Below are positions 9,167 through 17,387 of a DNA stretch of 64,000 nucleotides, piece after piece. Made by a program: the position numbers and the translations under genes. Positions within the stretch are counted from its first letter, which is position 1. Each line of letters starts with the position of its first letter. Below the pieces are notes generated by a model. That model made no database searches, was not told the origin of the DNA, and saw nothing but the letters and a program-made list of their open reading frames with translations. Location: assembly GCF_035610345.1 (NCBI RefSeq), contig NZ_CP141214.1, forward strand, positions 900,230 to 964,229, written 5' to 3'. Source of the stretch: Sinorhizobium meliloti (GTDB lineage: Bacteria; Pseudomonadota; Alphaproteobacteria; Rhizobiales; Rhizobiaceae).

Positions 9167-10042
9167 ATGCGAAAAACAATCAAAAACTTGCGCAAGATCG
9201 TTGCAGAAGGCGGTGTGGCCCGCGTCATGGCGGCTCACGATCCCCTATCGGCAATTCTGGTTGAAGAAGCGGGTTTCGATGGCATTTGGGCTAGCGGCTT
9301 CGAGTACTCCGCCGCAATGGGCTTGGCTGACGTCTCACTAGTGTCCATGACGGAGCACCTCACGAACATGCGCAATATGGCAGACCGAACAAGTTTGCCG
9401 ATCATCGCTGACGTTGATACCGGTTACGGAAATGCAATCAACGTTCTGCACACCGTCACACAGTACGAGGCTGGCGGTGCGGCAGCTGTTGTTATCGAAG
9501 ACAAGATGTTTCCTAAGGTGACCTCGCTAATCGAGGGTGGCCGCCAGGATCTTGTTTCAATCGCGGAGTTTCAGGGAAAGATTGAAGCTGCTGTCAGCGC
9601 ACGCGAAGATCCAGAATTCTTGATCATAGCCCGTACCGAAGCGCTTATCGCCGGCCTCGGCGAAGAGGAGGCTCTGGCTCGGGCTCGTGCGTATGAGGCC
9701 TCCGGGGCAGACATGATCCTTATCCATTCGAAGCAAAAGACTCCGGATGAGATCGAAAGCTTCATCAACAAATGGGAAGGGAACACTCCGATCGTTATCG
9801 TTCCGACAGCATATCCACAGATGACCGAGGCTCGGGCGAAATCCCTGAACAAGATTGGGGTTCTGATCTACGGCAATCACGCGGTGCGTGCGGCGGTGAC
9901 TGGAATGAAGCAGGTGTTTTCGCAGATCATCAATGATGGCGGCATCCAGAACGCCGACAGGGAGATCGTGCCGGTTTCAGAGATCTTCCGTCTACAACAG
10001 ATGGAAGAGGTCAAAGCGAACGAAAAGCGTTTCCTTCGCTAA
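9167..10042 (+). CDS. PEP mutase/isocitrate lyase superfamily enzyme, probable phosphonopyruvate hydrolase
   Basis: From the ATG at 9167 (GGAAGG nine bases upstream) the protein has 291 residues, matching the roughly 290 of characterised phosphonopyruvate hydrolase. The fold is clear: IWASGFEYSAAMGLADVS (residues 40-57), ADVDTGYGNA (81-90, metal-binding acids) and the loop EDKMFPKVTS (111-120). PEP mutases carry EDK-X5-NS in this loop; here the Asn position is Thr119. A Thr at this position is, from the published Variovorax enzyme, a mark of phosphonopyruvate hydrolase, which splits phosphonopyruvate into pyruvate and phosphate. No phosphonopyruvate decarboxylase gene, the usual partner of a PEP mutase in biosynthesis, is present, while a transaminase and an importer are adjacent. 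That favours catabolism. The longer in-frame start at 9086 overlaps the aminotransferase and is rejected. Confidence 0.82.
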   Translation: MRKTIKNLRKIVAEGGVARVMAAHDPLSAILVEEAGFDGIWASGFEYSAAMGLADVSLVSMTEHLTNMRNMADRTSLPIIADVDTGYGNAINVLHTVTQYEAGGAAAVVIEDKMFPKVTSLIEGGRQDLVSIAEFQGKIEAAVSAREDPEFLIIARTEALIAGLGEEEALARARAYEASGADMILIHSKQKTPDEIESFINKWEGNTPIVIVPTAYPQMTEARAKSLNKIGVLIYGNHAVRAAVTGMKQVFSQIINDGGIQNADREIVPVSEIFRLQQMEEVKANEKRFLR

Positions 10043-10051
10043 TCTCAGGTC

Positions 10052-10077
10052 GTGGAGGCCGGCTTCCCGGCTTCCAC
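10052..10077 (+). other. Intercistronic hairpin
   Basis: GTGGAGGCCGG (10052-10062) pairs with CCGGCTTCCAC (10067-10077) around the tetraloop CTTC, with one G-U pair. No T-run follows, so it is more likely an RNA-stabilising or attenuating hairpin inside the operon than a full terminator. Confidence 0.45.
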
Positions 10078-10093
10078 ATCACACAGCTAAAAA

Positions 10094-10954
10094 ATGAAGC
10101 AAATGATGCGCATCGTGTATGTGAACGGGCACTTCTTGCCTGCACGGCAAGCTAGTATCTCCATATTTGATCGGGGCTTACTTTTCGGTGACGCTGTATA
10201 TGAAGTGACCGCTTGTCTCGATGGCCGGCTAATCGACAACGCTGCCCATTTGGAGCGTCTGTCGCGCTCCCTCGATGCGCTTGGGATAGATCTCCCAATG
10301 AGCCTGTCACGGATTGAGACCATTCAATGTCGGCTGATAGCCGATAATGAGCTTACGGATGGCATCGTCTACGTTCAGATTTCGCGCGGCACTGGCGAAC
10401 GCGACTTCCTTTGGCCGGAAGCGATTACGCCCAACATCATCATGTTCACTCAGTCGAAGAACCTGCGCAGCCCCCCCCTGGCGGACCGAGGGGCACGTGT
10501 AGTCACCGCCCCTGACATCAGGTGGAAGCGTCGCGACATCAAAACAACAGGACTTCTGGCGCAATCGCTCGCAAAGGCGAAAGCGAAAGAAATGGGCTGC
10601 GACGACGCTTGGCTGGTGGAAAGCGGTTATGTCACCGAAGGATCGTCCACAAATGCCTTCATCGTGACCGCAGCAGGCAAGTTGAAAACCCGCGCGCTGA
10701 GCGAGGATATCCTGAGCGGCATAACACGGCGCGCAGTTTTGAGTATCGCGACGCGTTCTCAACTCGAGGTCGAGGAAGCGGCGTTCAGCGTTGATGAGGC
10801 TATGGCAGCCAAAGAAGCTTTTGCCACGGGTTCATCGTATTTCGTGCTGCCTGTCGTGGAGATCAACTCTTCTCAAATCGGCGATGGCAAGCCCGGTCCA
10901 ATCACCAACCAAATTAGGCAGCGCTACATCGAGTTAGCCAGCCTGACCCTATGA
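10094..10954 (+). CDS. Class IV aminotransferase, D-amino-acid transaminase type
   Basis: This is a fold-type IV PLP enzyme of 286 residues. It has the family start (IVYVNGHFLPARQASISIFDRGLLFGDAVYE), the segment YVQISRGTGERDFLWPE typical of D-alanine transaminases, the Schiff-base lysine at residue 150 in RRDIKTTGLLAQ, and VTEGSSTNAF whose Glu contacts the PLP ring. If translation starts at the second in-frame ATG (10106) the lysine becomes residue 146, almost the Bacillus D-AAT numbering. No strong ribosome site precedes either ATG. Placed after the phosphonopyruvate hydrolase, it may transaminate the D-isomer of phosphonoalanine or serve general D-amino acid metabolism. The first option is inference. 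Confidence 0.8.
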   Translation: MKQMMRIVYVNGHFLPARQASISIFDRGLLFGDAVYEVTACLDGRLIDNAAHLERLSRSLDALGIDLPMSLSRIETIQCRLIADNELTDGIVYVQISRGTGERDFLWPEAITPNIIMFTQSKNLRSPPLADRGARVVTAPDIRWKRRDIKTTGLLAQSLAKAKAKEMGCDDAWLVESGYVTEGSSTNAFIVTAAGKLKTRALSEDILSGITRRAVLSIATRSQLEVEEAAFSVDEAMAAKEAFATGSSYFVLPVVEINSSQIGDGKPGPITNQIRQRYIELASLTL

Positions 10955-10984
10955 ACCACCCGCAACGCAAGAAAGATACAACAC

Positions 10985-12397
10985 ATGTCCAGCCAAAACT
11001 TCCTGCAAAGTGTCGAAGCAATGTTCGACAACGCCGTCACTCACCTTAAGTTGGAAGAGGGACTTGCGGAGAAGATCCGTGTCTGCAACGCCACCTACGT
11101 CACAAGGTTCGGCGTTCGCCTGCGTGGGCGCATGTATACGTTCACTGGCTGGCGTTCTGTTCATTCGACCCATAACAGCCCGGCAAAGGGCGGTATCCGC
11201 TTCGCCGGCAATGCAAACCAGGAAGAAGTCGAAGCACTTGCCTCCTTGATGACCTACAAGTGTGCATTGATGCGCCTACCCTTTGGTGGATCGAAGGGTG
11301 CACTCTCTATCAATCCCGAGGATTGGACAGAAGTTGAGTTGGAGAAAATCACGCGGCGGTTCGCCCACGAACTGATCACCCACAATTTCCTTGGATCGGC
11401 GATGAACGTGCCCGCTCCTGACCTGGGGACGAACGAACGCCATATGATGTGGATCGCTGATGAATATCGTCGTCACGTTCCCCAGGATATCAACGCGATG
11501 GGTTGCGTGACGGGGAAGCCCTTGGATGGAAGCGGAATCGAGGGGCGGACCGAGGCTACGGGTCGAGGGGTCCAGTACGGCATCAGAGAGTTCTTCCGGC
11601 ACGAACGCGATTGGCGGCGAGCAGGATTTGCCTCTGCAGACATTGCCGGGCGTACAGTCGTCGTTCAGGGCCTTGGTAACGTAGGTTATCATGCCGCAAA
11701 GTTCCTGAGCGAGGAAGATGGCTGCAAAATCATCAGAGTCATCGAGCAGTCCGGAACCGTGACCAACAAAGCCGGCATCCATATCGAAGCACTCAAGTCC
11801 CACCTCGTGATTCACAAGTCGGTCAAAGGCTTCACAGGCGGGGAAGTATCGCCCCCCTCCGGCGAAGATATTGAAATGCCGTGCGACATCCTCATCCCGG
11901 CTGCTATTGAAAGCGTGATTCATGAGGAGAATGCTGCACGTATCGGCGCGCGGATGGTCGTGGAGGCGGCGAACGGGCCCATCACCTTTGCGGCTGACAA
12001 AATTCTTCGGGACCGGGGCATCACCATTCTACCAGATCTCTTCGCCAATGCCGGTGGCGTTGTAGTCAGCTACTTCGAATGGGTCAAAAACCTCACCCAT
12101 ATACCGTTTGGCCTCATGGAACGGCGGCGTGACGAAGCAGGGCATAATCTGTTGGCGCGGTCCCTTGAGCAGATGACTGGACGTGAGTTCCCCGAGGAGC
12201 ACGAGCGTGAGTTCCTTCGGGGGCGGCGAGAAATTGACCTGGTGCGCTCCGGCCTGGACGACATGATGCGATCAGCATATGCAGCTATGTCAGACCTTCT
12301 GAACACGCCCGACAACGGGATCCAGGACTTTCGTACGGCGGCGTATTGCCTGGCCGTTCAAGAGGTCGCTGCAGCTTATCGCGCGATCGGCATTTAA
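10985..12397 (+). CDS. Glutamate dehydrogenase (Glu/Leu/Phe/Val dehydrogenase family)
   Basis: The protein has 470 residues. The N-terminal domain shows the glutamate-binding lysines in SPAKGGIRFA and MTYKCALMRLPFGGSKGA and the catalytic Asp in VPAPDLGTNERHM. The Rossmann motif VVVQGLGNVGYHAA lies near residue 225, and NAGGVVVSYFEW follows near 355. The enzyme interconverts glutamate with 2-oxoglutarate and ammonium. It starts 30 bases after the D-transaminase gene, so it is probably in the same operon. There it would regenerate the 2-oxoglutarate that the transaminases consume and release the amino nitrogen as ammonium. Coenzyme preference cannot be decided by eye. Confidence 0.9.
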   Translation: MSSQNFLQSVEAMFDNAVTHLKLEEGLAEKIRVCNATYVTRFGVRLRGRMYTFTGWRSVHSTHNSPAKGGIRFAGNANQEEVEALASLMTYKCALMRLPFGGSKGALSINPEDWTEVELEKITRRFAHELITHNFLGSAMNVPAPDLGTNERHMMWIADEYRRHVPQDINAMGCVTGKPLDGSGIEGRTEATGRGVQYGIREFFRHERDWRRAGFASADIAGRTVVVQGLGNVGYHAAKFLSEEDGCKIIRVIEQSGTVTNKAGIHIEALKSHLVIHKSVKGFTGGEVSPPSGEDIEMPCDILIPAAIESVIHEENAARIGARMVVEAANGPITFAADKILRDRGITILPDLFANAGGVVVSYFEWVKNLTHIPFGLMERRRDEAGHNLLARSLEQMTGREFPEEHEREFLRGRREIDLVRSGLDDMMRSAYAAMSDLLNTPDNGIQDFRTAAYCLAVQEVAAAYRAIGI

Positions 12398-12517
12398 CAT
12401 CCAAAGCGGCTGGCGAGGCTGGTCATCAGAATACCCTAGGGGTGCTCCGATAATCAGCCTCCTTGCCCCCGGGGTGAACATCGGTTCCTTCTGACGCCCT
12501 CAGACCGAGGAAAGACT

Positions 12518-15500
12518 TTGCGGATCAACAAGTTATTGTGCGCCAACCGTTCCGAAATCGCCATCCGCGTCTTCCGCGCGGCCAATGAGCTGGGGCTTAA
12601 AACGGTCGCGATATGGGCTGAGGAGGATAAGCTGGCGCTGCACCGCTTCAAGGCGGACGAGAGTTATCAGGTCGGGCGCGGGCCGCACCTTCCCCGCGAC
12701 CTCGGCCCGATCGAGAGCTACCTGTCGATCGACGAGGTGATCCGCGTCGCCAAGCTGTCCGGCGCCGACGCCATACACCCGGGCTATGGCCTGCTCTCCG
12801 AAAGCCCGGAATTCGCCGAAGCCTGCGCTCAGAACGGCATCACCTTCATCGGCCCCAAGCCGGAGACGATGCGCCAGCTCGGTAACAAGGTCGCGGCCCG
12901 CAACCTGGCGATCTCGATCGGCGTGCCGGTCGTACCGGCGACCGAGCCTCTGCCGGACGATCCGGAAGAGATCAAGCGACTGGCCGAGGAGATCGGCTAT
13001 CCGGTCATGCTCAAGGCGTCCTGGGGCGGCGGCGGCCGCGGCATGCGGGCGATCCGCGACCCCAAGGACCTGATCCGCGAGGTGACCGAGGCCAAGCGCG
13101 AGGCCAAGGCCGCCTTCGGCAAGGACGAGGTCTATCTCGAAAAGCTGGTCGAGCGCGCCCGTCACGTCGAAAGCCAGGTCCTCGGCGACACGCACGGCAA
13201 CGTCGTCCACCTTTTCGAGCGCGACTGCTCGATCCAGCGTCGCAACCAGAAGGTCGTGGAGCGGGCGCCGGCGCCCTATCTCGATGATGCGCAGCGCCAG
13301 GAACTCGCGGATTATTCGCTGAAGATCGCCCGGGCGACCAACTATATCGGCGCCGGCACCGTCGAGTATCTGATGGATTCCGACACCGGCAAGTTCTACT
13401 TCATCGAGGTCAATCCGCGCATCCAGGTCGAGCATACGGTCACCGAGGTTGTAACCGGCATCGATATCGTCAAGGCGCAGATCCACATCCTCGACGGCTT
13501 CGCCATCGGCGCGCCGGAATCGGGCGTGCCGCGCCAGGAGGACATCCGCCTCAACGGCCATGCGCTGCAGTGCCGCATCACCACGGAAGACCCGGAGCAG
13601 AATTTCATTCCGGATTATGGCCGCATCACCGCCTATCGCGGCGCCACCGGCTTCGGCATCCGCCTCGACGGCGGCACTGCCTATTCCGGGGCGGTGATCA
13701 CCCGTTACTACGATCCGCTGCTCGAGAAGGTCACCGCCTGGGCGCCGAATCCGGGCGAAGCGATCCAGCGGATGATCCGTGCGCTGAGAGAATTCCGCAT
13801 CCGCGGCGTGGCGACCAACCTCACCTTCCTCGAGGCTATCATCAGCCACCCGAAGTTCCAGGACAACAGCTATACGACGCGCTTCATCGACACGACGCCG
13901 GAATTGTTCCAGCAGGTCAAGCGCCAGGACCGCGCCACCAAGCTTCTCACCTACCTCGCCGACGTCACCGTCAACGGCCATCCGGAAGTCAAGGGCCGGC
14001 CGAAGCCCTCCGACGATATCGCCGCGCCGGTCGTGCCGTTCATCGGCGGCGAGGTGAAGCCCGGTACGAAGCAGCGCCTCGATCAGCTCGGTCCGAAGAA
14101 ATTCGCCGAATGGGTGAAGACGCAGCCGGAGGTGCTGATCACCGACACGACGATGCGTGACGGCCACCAGTCGCTGCTCGCCACCCGCATGCGCACCTAC
14201 GATATCGCCCGCATCGCCGGCACCTATGCGCGGGCGCTGCCGAGCCTCTTCTCGCTCGAATGCTGGGGCGGCGCGACCTTCGACGTCTCGATGCGCTTCC
14301 TGACAGAGGACCCGTGGGAGCGGCTGGCGATGGTGCGCGAAGGTGCGCCGAACCTGCTCCTGCAGATGCTTCTGCGCGGCGCCAACGGCGTCGGCTACAA
14401 GAACTATCCGGACAATGTCGTCAAATATTTCGTCCGCCAGGCCGCGAAAGGCGGCATCGACGTCTTCCGCGTCTTCGACTGCCTGAACTGGGTCGAGAAC
14501 ATGCGCGTCGCGATGGATGCGGTGGCCGAGGAGGACAGGATCTGCGAGGCGGCGATCTGCTATACCGGCGACATCCTCAATTCCGCCCGGCCGAAATACG
14601 ACCTGAAATACTACACGGCGCTCGCCGCCGAACTGGAAAAGGCCGGCGCCCATATCATCGCCGTCAAGGACATGGCCGGGCTATTGAAGCCGGCCGCCGC
14701 CCGGGTGCTGTTCAAGGCGCTGAAGGAAGCGACCGATCTGCCGATCCATTTCCACACCCACGACACTTCGGGCATTGCGGCGGCCACCGTGCTCGCGGCG
14801 GTCGAATCCGGCGTCGACATCGTCGATGCGGCGATGGACGCGCTCTCCGGCAACACCTCTCAGCCCTGCCTCGGCTCGATCGTCGAGGCGCTGTCCGGCT
14901 CGGAGCGCGACCCGGGCCTCGATCCGGAATGGATCCGCCGCATCTCCTTCTATTGGGAGGCGGTACGCCATCAATATGCGGCCTTCGAAAGCGACCTCAA
15001 GGGACCGGCTTCGGAAGTCTATCTGCACGAGATGCCGGGCGGCCAATTCACCAATCTGAAGGAACAGGCCCGCTCGCTCGGCCTCGAGACCCGCTGGCAC
15101 GAGGTGGCGCAGGCCTATGCCGACGCCAACCGGATGTTCGGCGATATCGTCAAGGTGACGCCGTCTTCCAAGGTCGTCGGCGACATGGCGCTGATGATGG
15201 TCTCCCAGGATCTGACGGTCGCCGATGTCGAGAATCCGGGCAAGGACATCGCCTTCCCGGAATCGGTCGTCTCCATGCTCAAGGGCGATCTCGGCCAACC
15301 GCCGGGCGGCTGGCCGGAGGCGCTGCAGAAGAAGGCGCTCAAGGGCGAAGAGCCCTATGACGCGCGTCCGGGCTCGCTGCTCGAAGACGCGGATCTCGAC
15401 GCCGAGCGCAAGGGCATCGAGGAGAAGCTCGGCCGTGAGGTGACCGATTTCGAGTTCGCCTCCTACCTCATGTATCCGAAGGTCTTCACCGATTATGCGG

Positions 15501-15976
15501 TAGCCTGCGAAACCTACGGCCCGGTCAGCGTGCTGCCGACGCCCGCCTATTTCTACGGCATGGCGCCGGGTGAGGAACTCTTCGCCGACATCGAAAAGGG
15601 CAAGACGCTCGTCATCCTCAACCAGGCGCAGGGCGAGATCGACGAGAAGGGCATGGTCAAGATGTTCTTCGAATTGAACGGCCAGCCGCGTTCGATCAAG
15701 GTGCCGGATCGGGCGCACGGCGCCTCCGCCGCCATCCGCCGCAAGGCCGAGAGCGGCAACGCCGCCCATCTCGGCGCGCCGATGCCGGGCGTCATCTCGA
15801 CCGTTGCCGTCGTCACCGGCCAACCGGTCAAGGCCGGCGACGTGCTCTTGTCGATCGAGGCGATGAAGATGGAGACGGCGCTGCACGCCGAAAAGGACGG
15901 CGTCGTTGCCGAGGTGCTCGTCAGGGCCGGCGACCAGATCGACGCCAAGGATCTGCTGGTCGTGTTCGGCGTGTGA
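12518..15976 (+). CDS. pyc: Pyruvate carboxylase
   Basis: This full-length, single-chain biotin enzyme of 1152 residues carboxylates pyruvate to oxaloacetate. The biotin carboxylase domain (about 1-450) shows CANRSEIAIRVFRAANELG, the ATP-grasp glycine loop WGGGGRGMR, and EVNPRIQVEHTVTE. The carboxyltransferase domain (about 530-1000) shows TTMRDGHQSLLATRMRTYD and the metal-binding FHTHDTSG. The biotinyl domain carries the attachment lysine at residue 1117 in EAMKME, two residues off the R. etli number for a protein two residues shorter. Translation starts at TTG (12518) with GAGGAAAG just upstream. The gene has higher GC and stronger rhizobial codon bias than the operon to its left and ends at a clear terminator, so it looks like core genome. 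Confidence 0.97.
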   Translation: MRINKLLCANRSEIAIRVFRAANELGLKTVAIWAEEDKLALHRFKADESYQVGRGPHLPRDLGPIESYLSIDEVIRVAKLSGADAIHPGYGLLSESPEFAEACAQNGITFIGPKPETMRQLGNKVAARNLAISIGVPVVPATEPLPDDPEEIKRLAEEIGYPVMLKASWGGGGRGMRAIRDPKDLIREVTEAKREAKAAFGKDEVYLEKLVERARHVESQVLGDTHGNVVHLFERDCSIQRRNQKVVERAPAPYLDDAQRQELADYSLKIARATNYIGAGTVEYLMDSDTGKFYFIEVNPRIQVEHTVTEVVTGIDIVKAQIHILDGFAIGAPESGVPRQEDIRLNGHALQCRITTEDPEQNFIPDYGRITAYRGATGFGIRLDGGTAYSGAVITRYYDPLLEKVTAWAPNPGEAIQRMIRALREFRIRGVATNLTFLEAIISHPKFQDNSYTTRFIDTTPELFQQVKRQDRATKLLTYLADVTVNGHPEVKGRPKPSDDIAAPVVPFIGGEVKPGTKQRLDQLGPKKFAEWVKTQPEVLITDTTMRDGHQSLLATRMRTYDIARIAGTYARALPSLFSLECWGGATFDVSMRFLTEDPWERLAMVREGAPNLLLQMLLRGANGVGYKNYPDNVVKYFVRQAAKGGIDVFRVFDCLNWVENMRVAMDAVAEEDRICEAAICYTGDILNSARPKYDLKYYTALAAELEKAGAHIIAVKDMAGLLKPAAARVLFKALKEATDLPIHFHTHDTSGIAAATVLAAVESGVDIVDAAMDALSGNTSQPCLGSIVEALSGSERDPGLDPEWIRRISFYWEAVRHQYAAFESDLKGPASEVYLHEMPGGQFTNLKEQARSLGLETRWHEVAQAYADANRMFGDIVKVTPSSKVVGDMALMMVSQDLTVADVENPGKDIAFPESVVSMLKGDLGQPPGGWPEALQKKALKGEEPYDARPGSLLEDADLDAERKGIEEKLGREVTDFEFASYLMYPKVFTDYAVACETYGPVSVLPTPAYFYGMAPGEELFADIEKGKTLVILNQAQGEIDEKGMVKMFFELNGQPRSIKVPDRAHGASAAIRRKAESGNAAHLGAPMPGVISTVAVVTGQPVKAGDVLLSIEAMKMETALHAEKDGVVAEVLVRAGDQIDAKDLLVVFGV

Positions 15977-16024
15977 TGCGATAGGTTCCCTGCGCGGGGA
16001 GTGAGCCATCTTCCCGCTGACTAG

Positions 16025-16052
16025 CCTGGTACTTGCGGTACCGGGCATTTTC
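16025..16052 (+). terminator. Rho-independent terminator of pyc
   Basis: CCTGGTAC (16025-16032) pairs with GTACCGGG (16038-16045) around a five-base loop, with one T-G pair. CATTTTCTTC follows directly. It lies about 50 bases after the pyc stop. Confidence 0.8.
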
Positions 16053-16138
16053 TTCTCCCCGGAATGCGCTTTTCCGGCGCGCTTATGCACTTGTGTCAGA
16101 ATGTGATGTCAGACTGACATGGCGATTTCCAACGCTCG

Positions 16139-16411
16139 TCATAACGGTTTCGAAACCGAGCCTGTTGATTTGGTTAACAGTGGCGCAAGTTCGGCCCAAT
16201 GCTTCTCAAAAAACAGGCCATGCGGCACGCCGAACACGCGCCGCTGTCCCCCTCGCTTGCTCGCATTGTAATTGCGTGATCGCCCACCGCTTTCCCAGTG
16301 ATCCCGTATGCAGCGCCGGAACCAGAAAAACGATGCAGTGAATATGGGAGGCAAATTCTCGGGGAGTAAGCCACGATCTATAAAGTCTTTCGCGTTTGGC
16401 GCTTCTTCCAC
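16139..16411 (-). pseudogene. N-terminal fragment of a DRT/UG-type reverse transcriptase
   Basis: A 90-codon frame starts at GTG 16411 and ends at a stop by 16139. It contains FIDRGLLPENLPPIFT near the N-terminus and RNYNASKRGGQRRVFGVPH in the middle. This combination matches the opening of the RNA-directed DNA polymerases found in bacterial defence (DRT or unknown-group types): an approach segment ending in LPPxFT, then GGxRRxxxxPxP before the first palm strand. The catalytic YxDD region and everything after about residue 90 are missing, and the frame ends close to the pyc terminator. The assignment rests on motif recognition, and the specific DRT class cannot be given. Confidence 0.5.
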
Positions 16412-16707
16412 CCCGTAGCCCCCGTTTTATCGAGAATCTCGAAACTTAACCAGCTTGTATTGTAGGATTATTTAGTAGTGCAAGCGCCGTACGCTTACGC
16501 TGACTACTTCTCGCGCATAGATGCGCCGCCCCGATCCAACAAATGCTTGCTTTGGGGGCTCAGGTAGGGGATGTCCTACGTTCGGGATAGGGACCCGCCA
16601 TCCCCCGCGCAACGAATTGGACAACCACATCGGGCCGAACGAAACGGGTTGTTGCTAGGATGTTCCCGTTCTGGGCCAAAGAAATCGCATAATGTATCGA
16701 CGGGAAC
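16412..16707. other. Non-coding stretch upstream of the RT fragment
   Basis: No convincing gene is seen. The part next to 16412 is A/T-rich and could be the old promoter of the reverse transcriptase fragment. The part near 16700 is the tail side of vapC. Confidence 0.4.
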
Positions 16708-17151
16708 TCACGACCTATTTGTAGTGATCAGGTGCAAGGCAGAATTACCCCTCGTGACCGCCGCTGCTGAGAGCTTGCGATCGAATGTCGCCAGTTGCCC
16801 CCCGCGCGCCTTGGCGAGCGCAAGGAGATAGGTGTCAGTTACCTGCCCCGAGGTTAGGATTTTCGTGGGAGCGATATCACCTGACCCGACAAGGCTCACA
16901 TCGTCCGGCCAAAAACTGTGACCGGGGAGCGACCGCAGTTTGCCGACAATCTCCATCACGAGTGACGGTGAACCGGGAGAATTCGGATATTTGGGGTTGC
17001 CGACAATCCGGATGACGCCGTTTTCGGTAATGGGGCAGGTAGCCCACGCGGTCTGACCCGTCGCCGCGAACCATTCGTGCGCATCGTCATGGGCAACATG
17101 GCCCGGATCGATTAAGGCAATCAGCACATTGACGTCAAGAAGGAAAGTCAC
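16708..17151 (-). CDS. vapC: PIN-domain toxin, VapC family
   Basis: This 147-residue protein has the PIN ribonuclease layout. The first acidic residue is in FLLDVNVLIALID (Asp6), a conserved Glu/Asn pair is in PITENGVIRI (about residue 43), and later acids are in VTDTYLLALAKARGGQLATFDRKL (about 104-127). VapC toxins cleave RNA, often initiator tRNA, when their antitoxin is lost. The start overlaps the stop of the upstream antitoxin-like frame by four bases (ATGA), the usual vapBC arrangement. The antitoxin appears degenerate (see 17148-17339), which raises the question of how the toxin is neutralised. Confidence 0.85.
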   Translation of the reverse strand: MTFLLDVNVLIALIDPGHVAHDDAHEWFAATGQTAWATCPITENGVIRIVGNPKYPNSPGSPSLVMEIVGKLRSLPGHSFWPDDVSLVGSGDIAPTKILTSGQVTDTYLLALAKARGGQLATFDRKLSAAAVTRGNSALHLITTNRS

Positions 17152-17339
17152 GGCAGTTCGTCACGCAAGGCGTTGACGATCTCGAGCGTCACTGGCGGAG
17201 CATCCGGCTGAGGTGATAGGAGAGGAATTCCATTGCGCTCGCCGCTGCTGCGCGGTCTGCGCAAAGAGACGGCGTTTCGACCAGCCCTTTCTAGAACGCC
17301 CCATTCTGACAGGTGTTGGACAGGTATCGAGGACACCAT
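17148..17339 (-). pseudogene. Antitoxin-like remnant upstream of vapC
   Basis: The last 30 or so codons (GIPLLSPQPDAPPVTLEIVNALRDELP) match the toxin-binding C-terminal tail common in antitoxins paired with this PIN family. The N-terminal DNA-binding ribbon-helix-helix or Arc-like segment expected before it is not recognisable in this or the other frames. It may have been lost or shifted when the adjacent carbonic anhydrase region was joined. A short protein beginning at the ATG 17339 (63 residues) remains possible. Confidence 0.45.
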
Positions 17340-17387
17340 CCCGTCCCCGAGCGCGATCTGCTCGTGATCATTCGAAAGGGAATATGA

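Noticed and set aside
9167..10042. Reading the enzyme as a biosynthetic PEP mutase
   Set aside because: No phosphonopyruvate decarboxylase or other phosphonate biosynthesis gene is nearby, the loop has Thr and not Asn, and an importer and transaminase are adjacent.
9167..10042. Reading the enzyme as methylisocitrate lyase or isocitrate lyase
   Set aside because: The lyases carry a KKCGH-type catalytic Cys loop; here the loop is EDKMFPK without Cys.
12533..16090. Two long minus-strand ORFs (706 and 469 codons) opposite pyc
   Set aside because: They are the antisense shadow of a GC-rich gene, rich in Arg, Asp and Val with no family resemblance. The plus-strand pyc is unmistakable.
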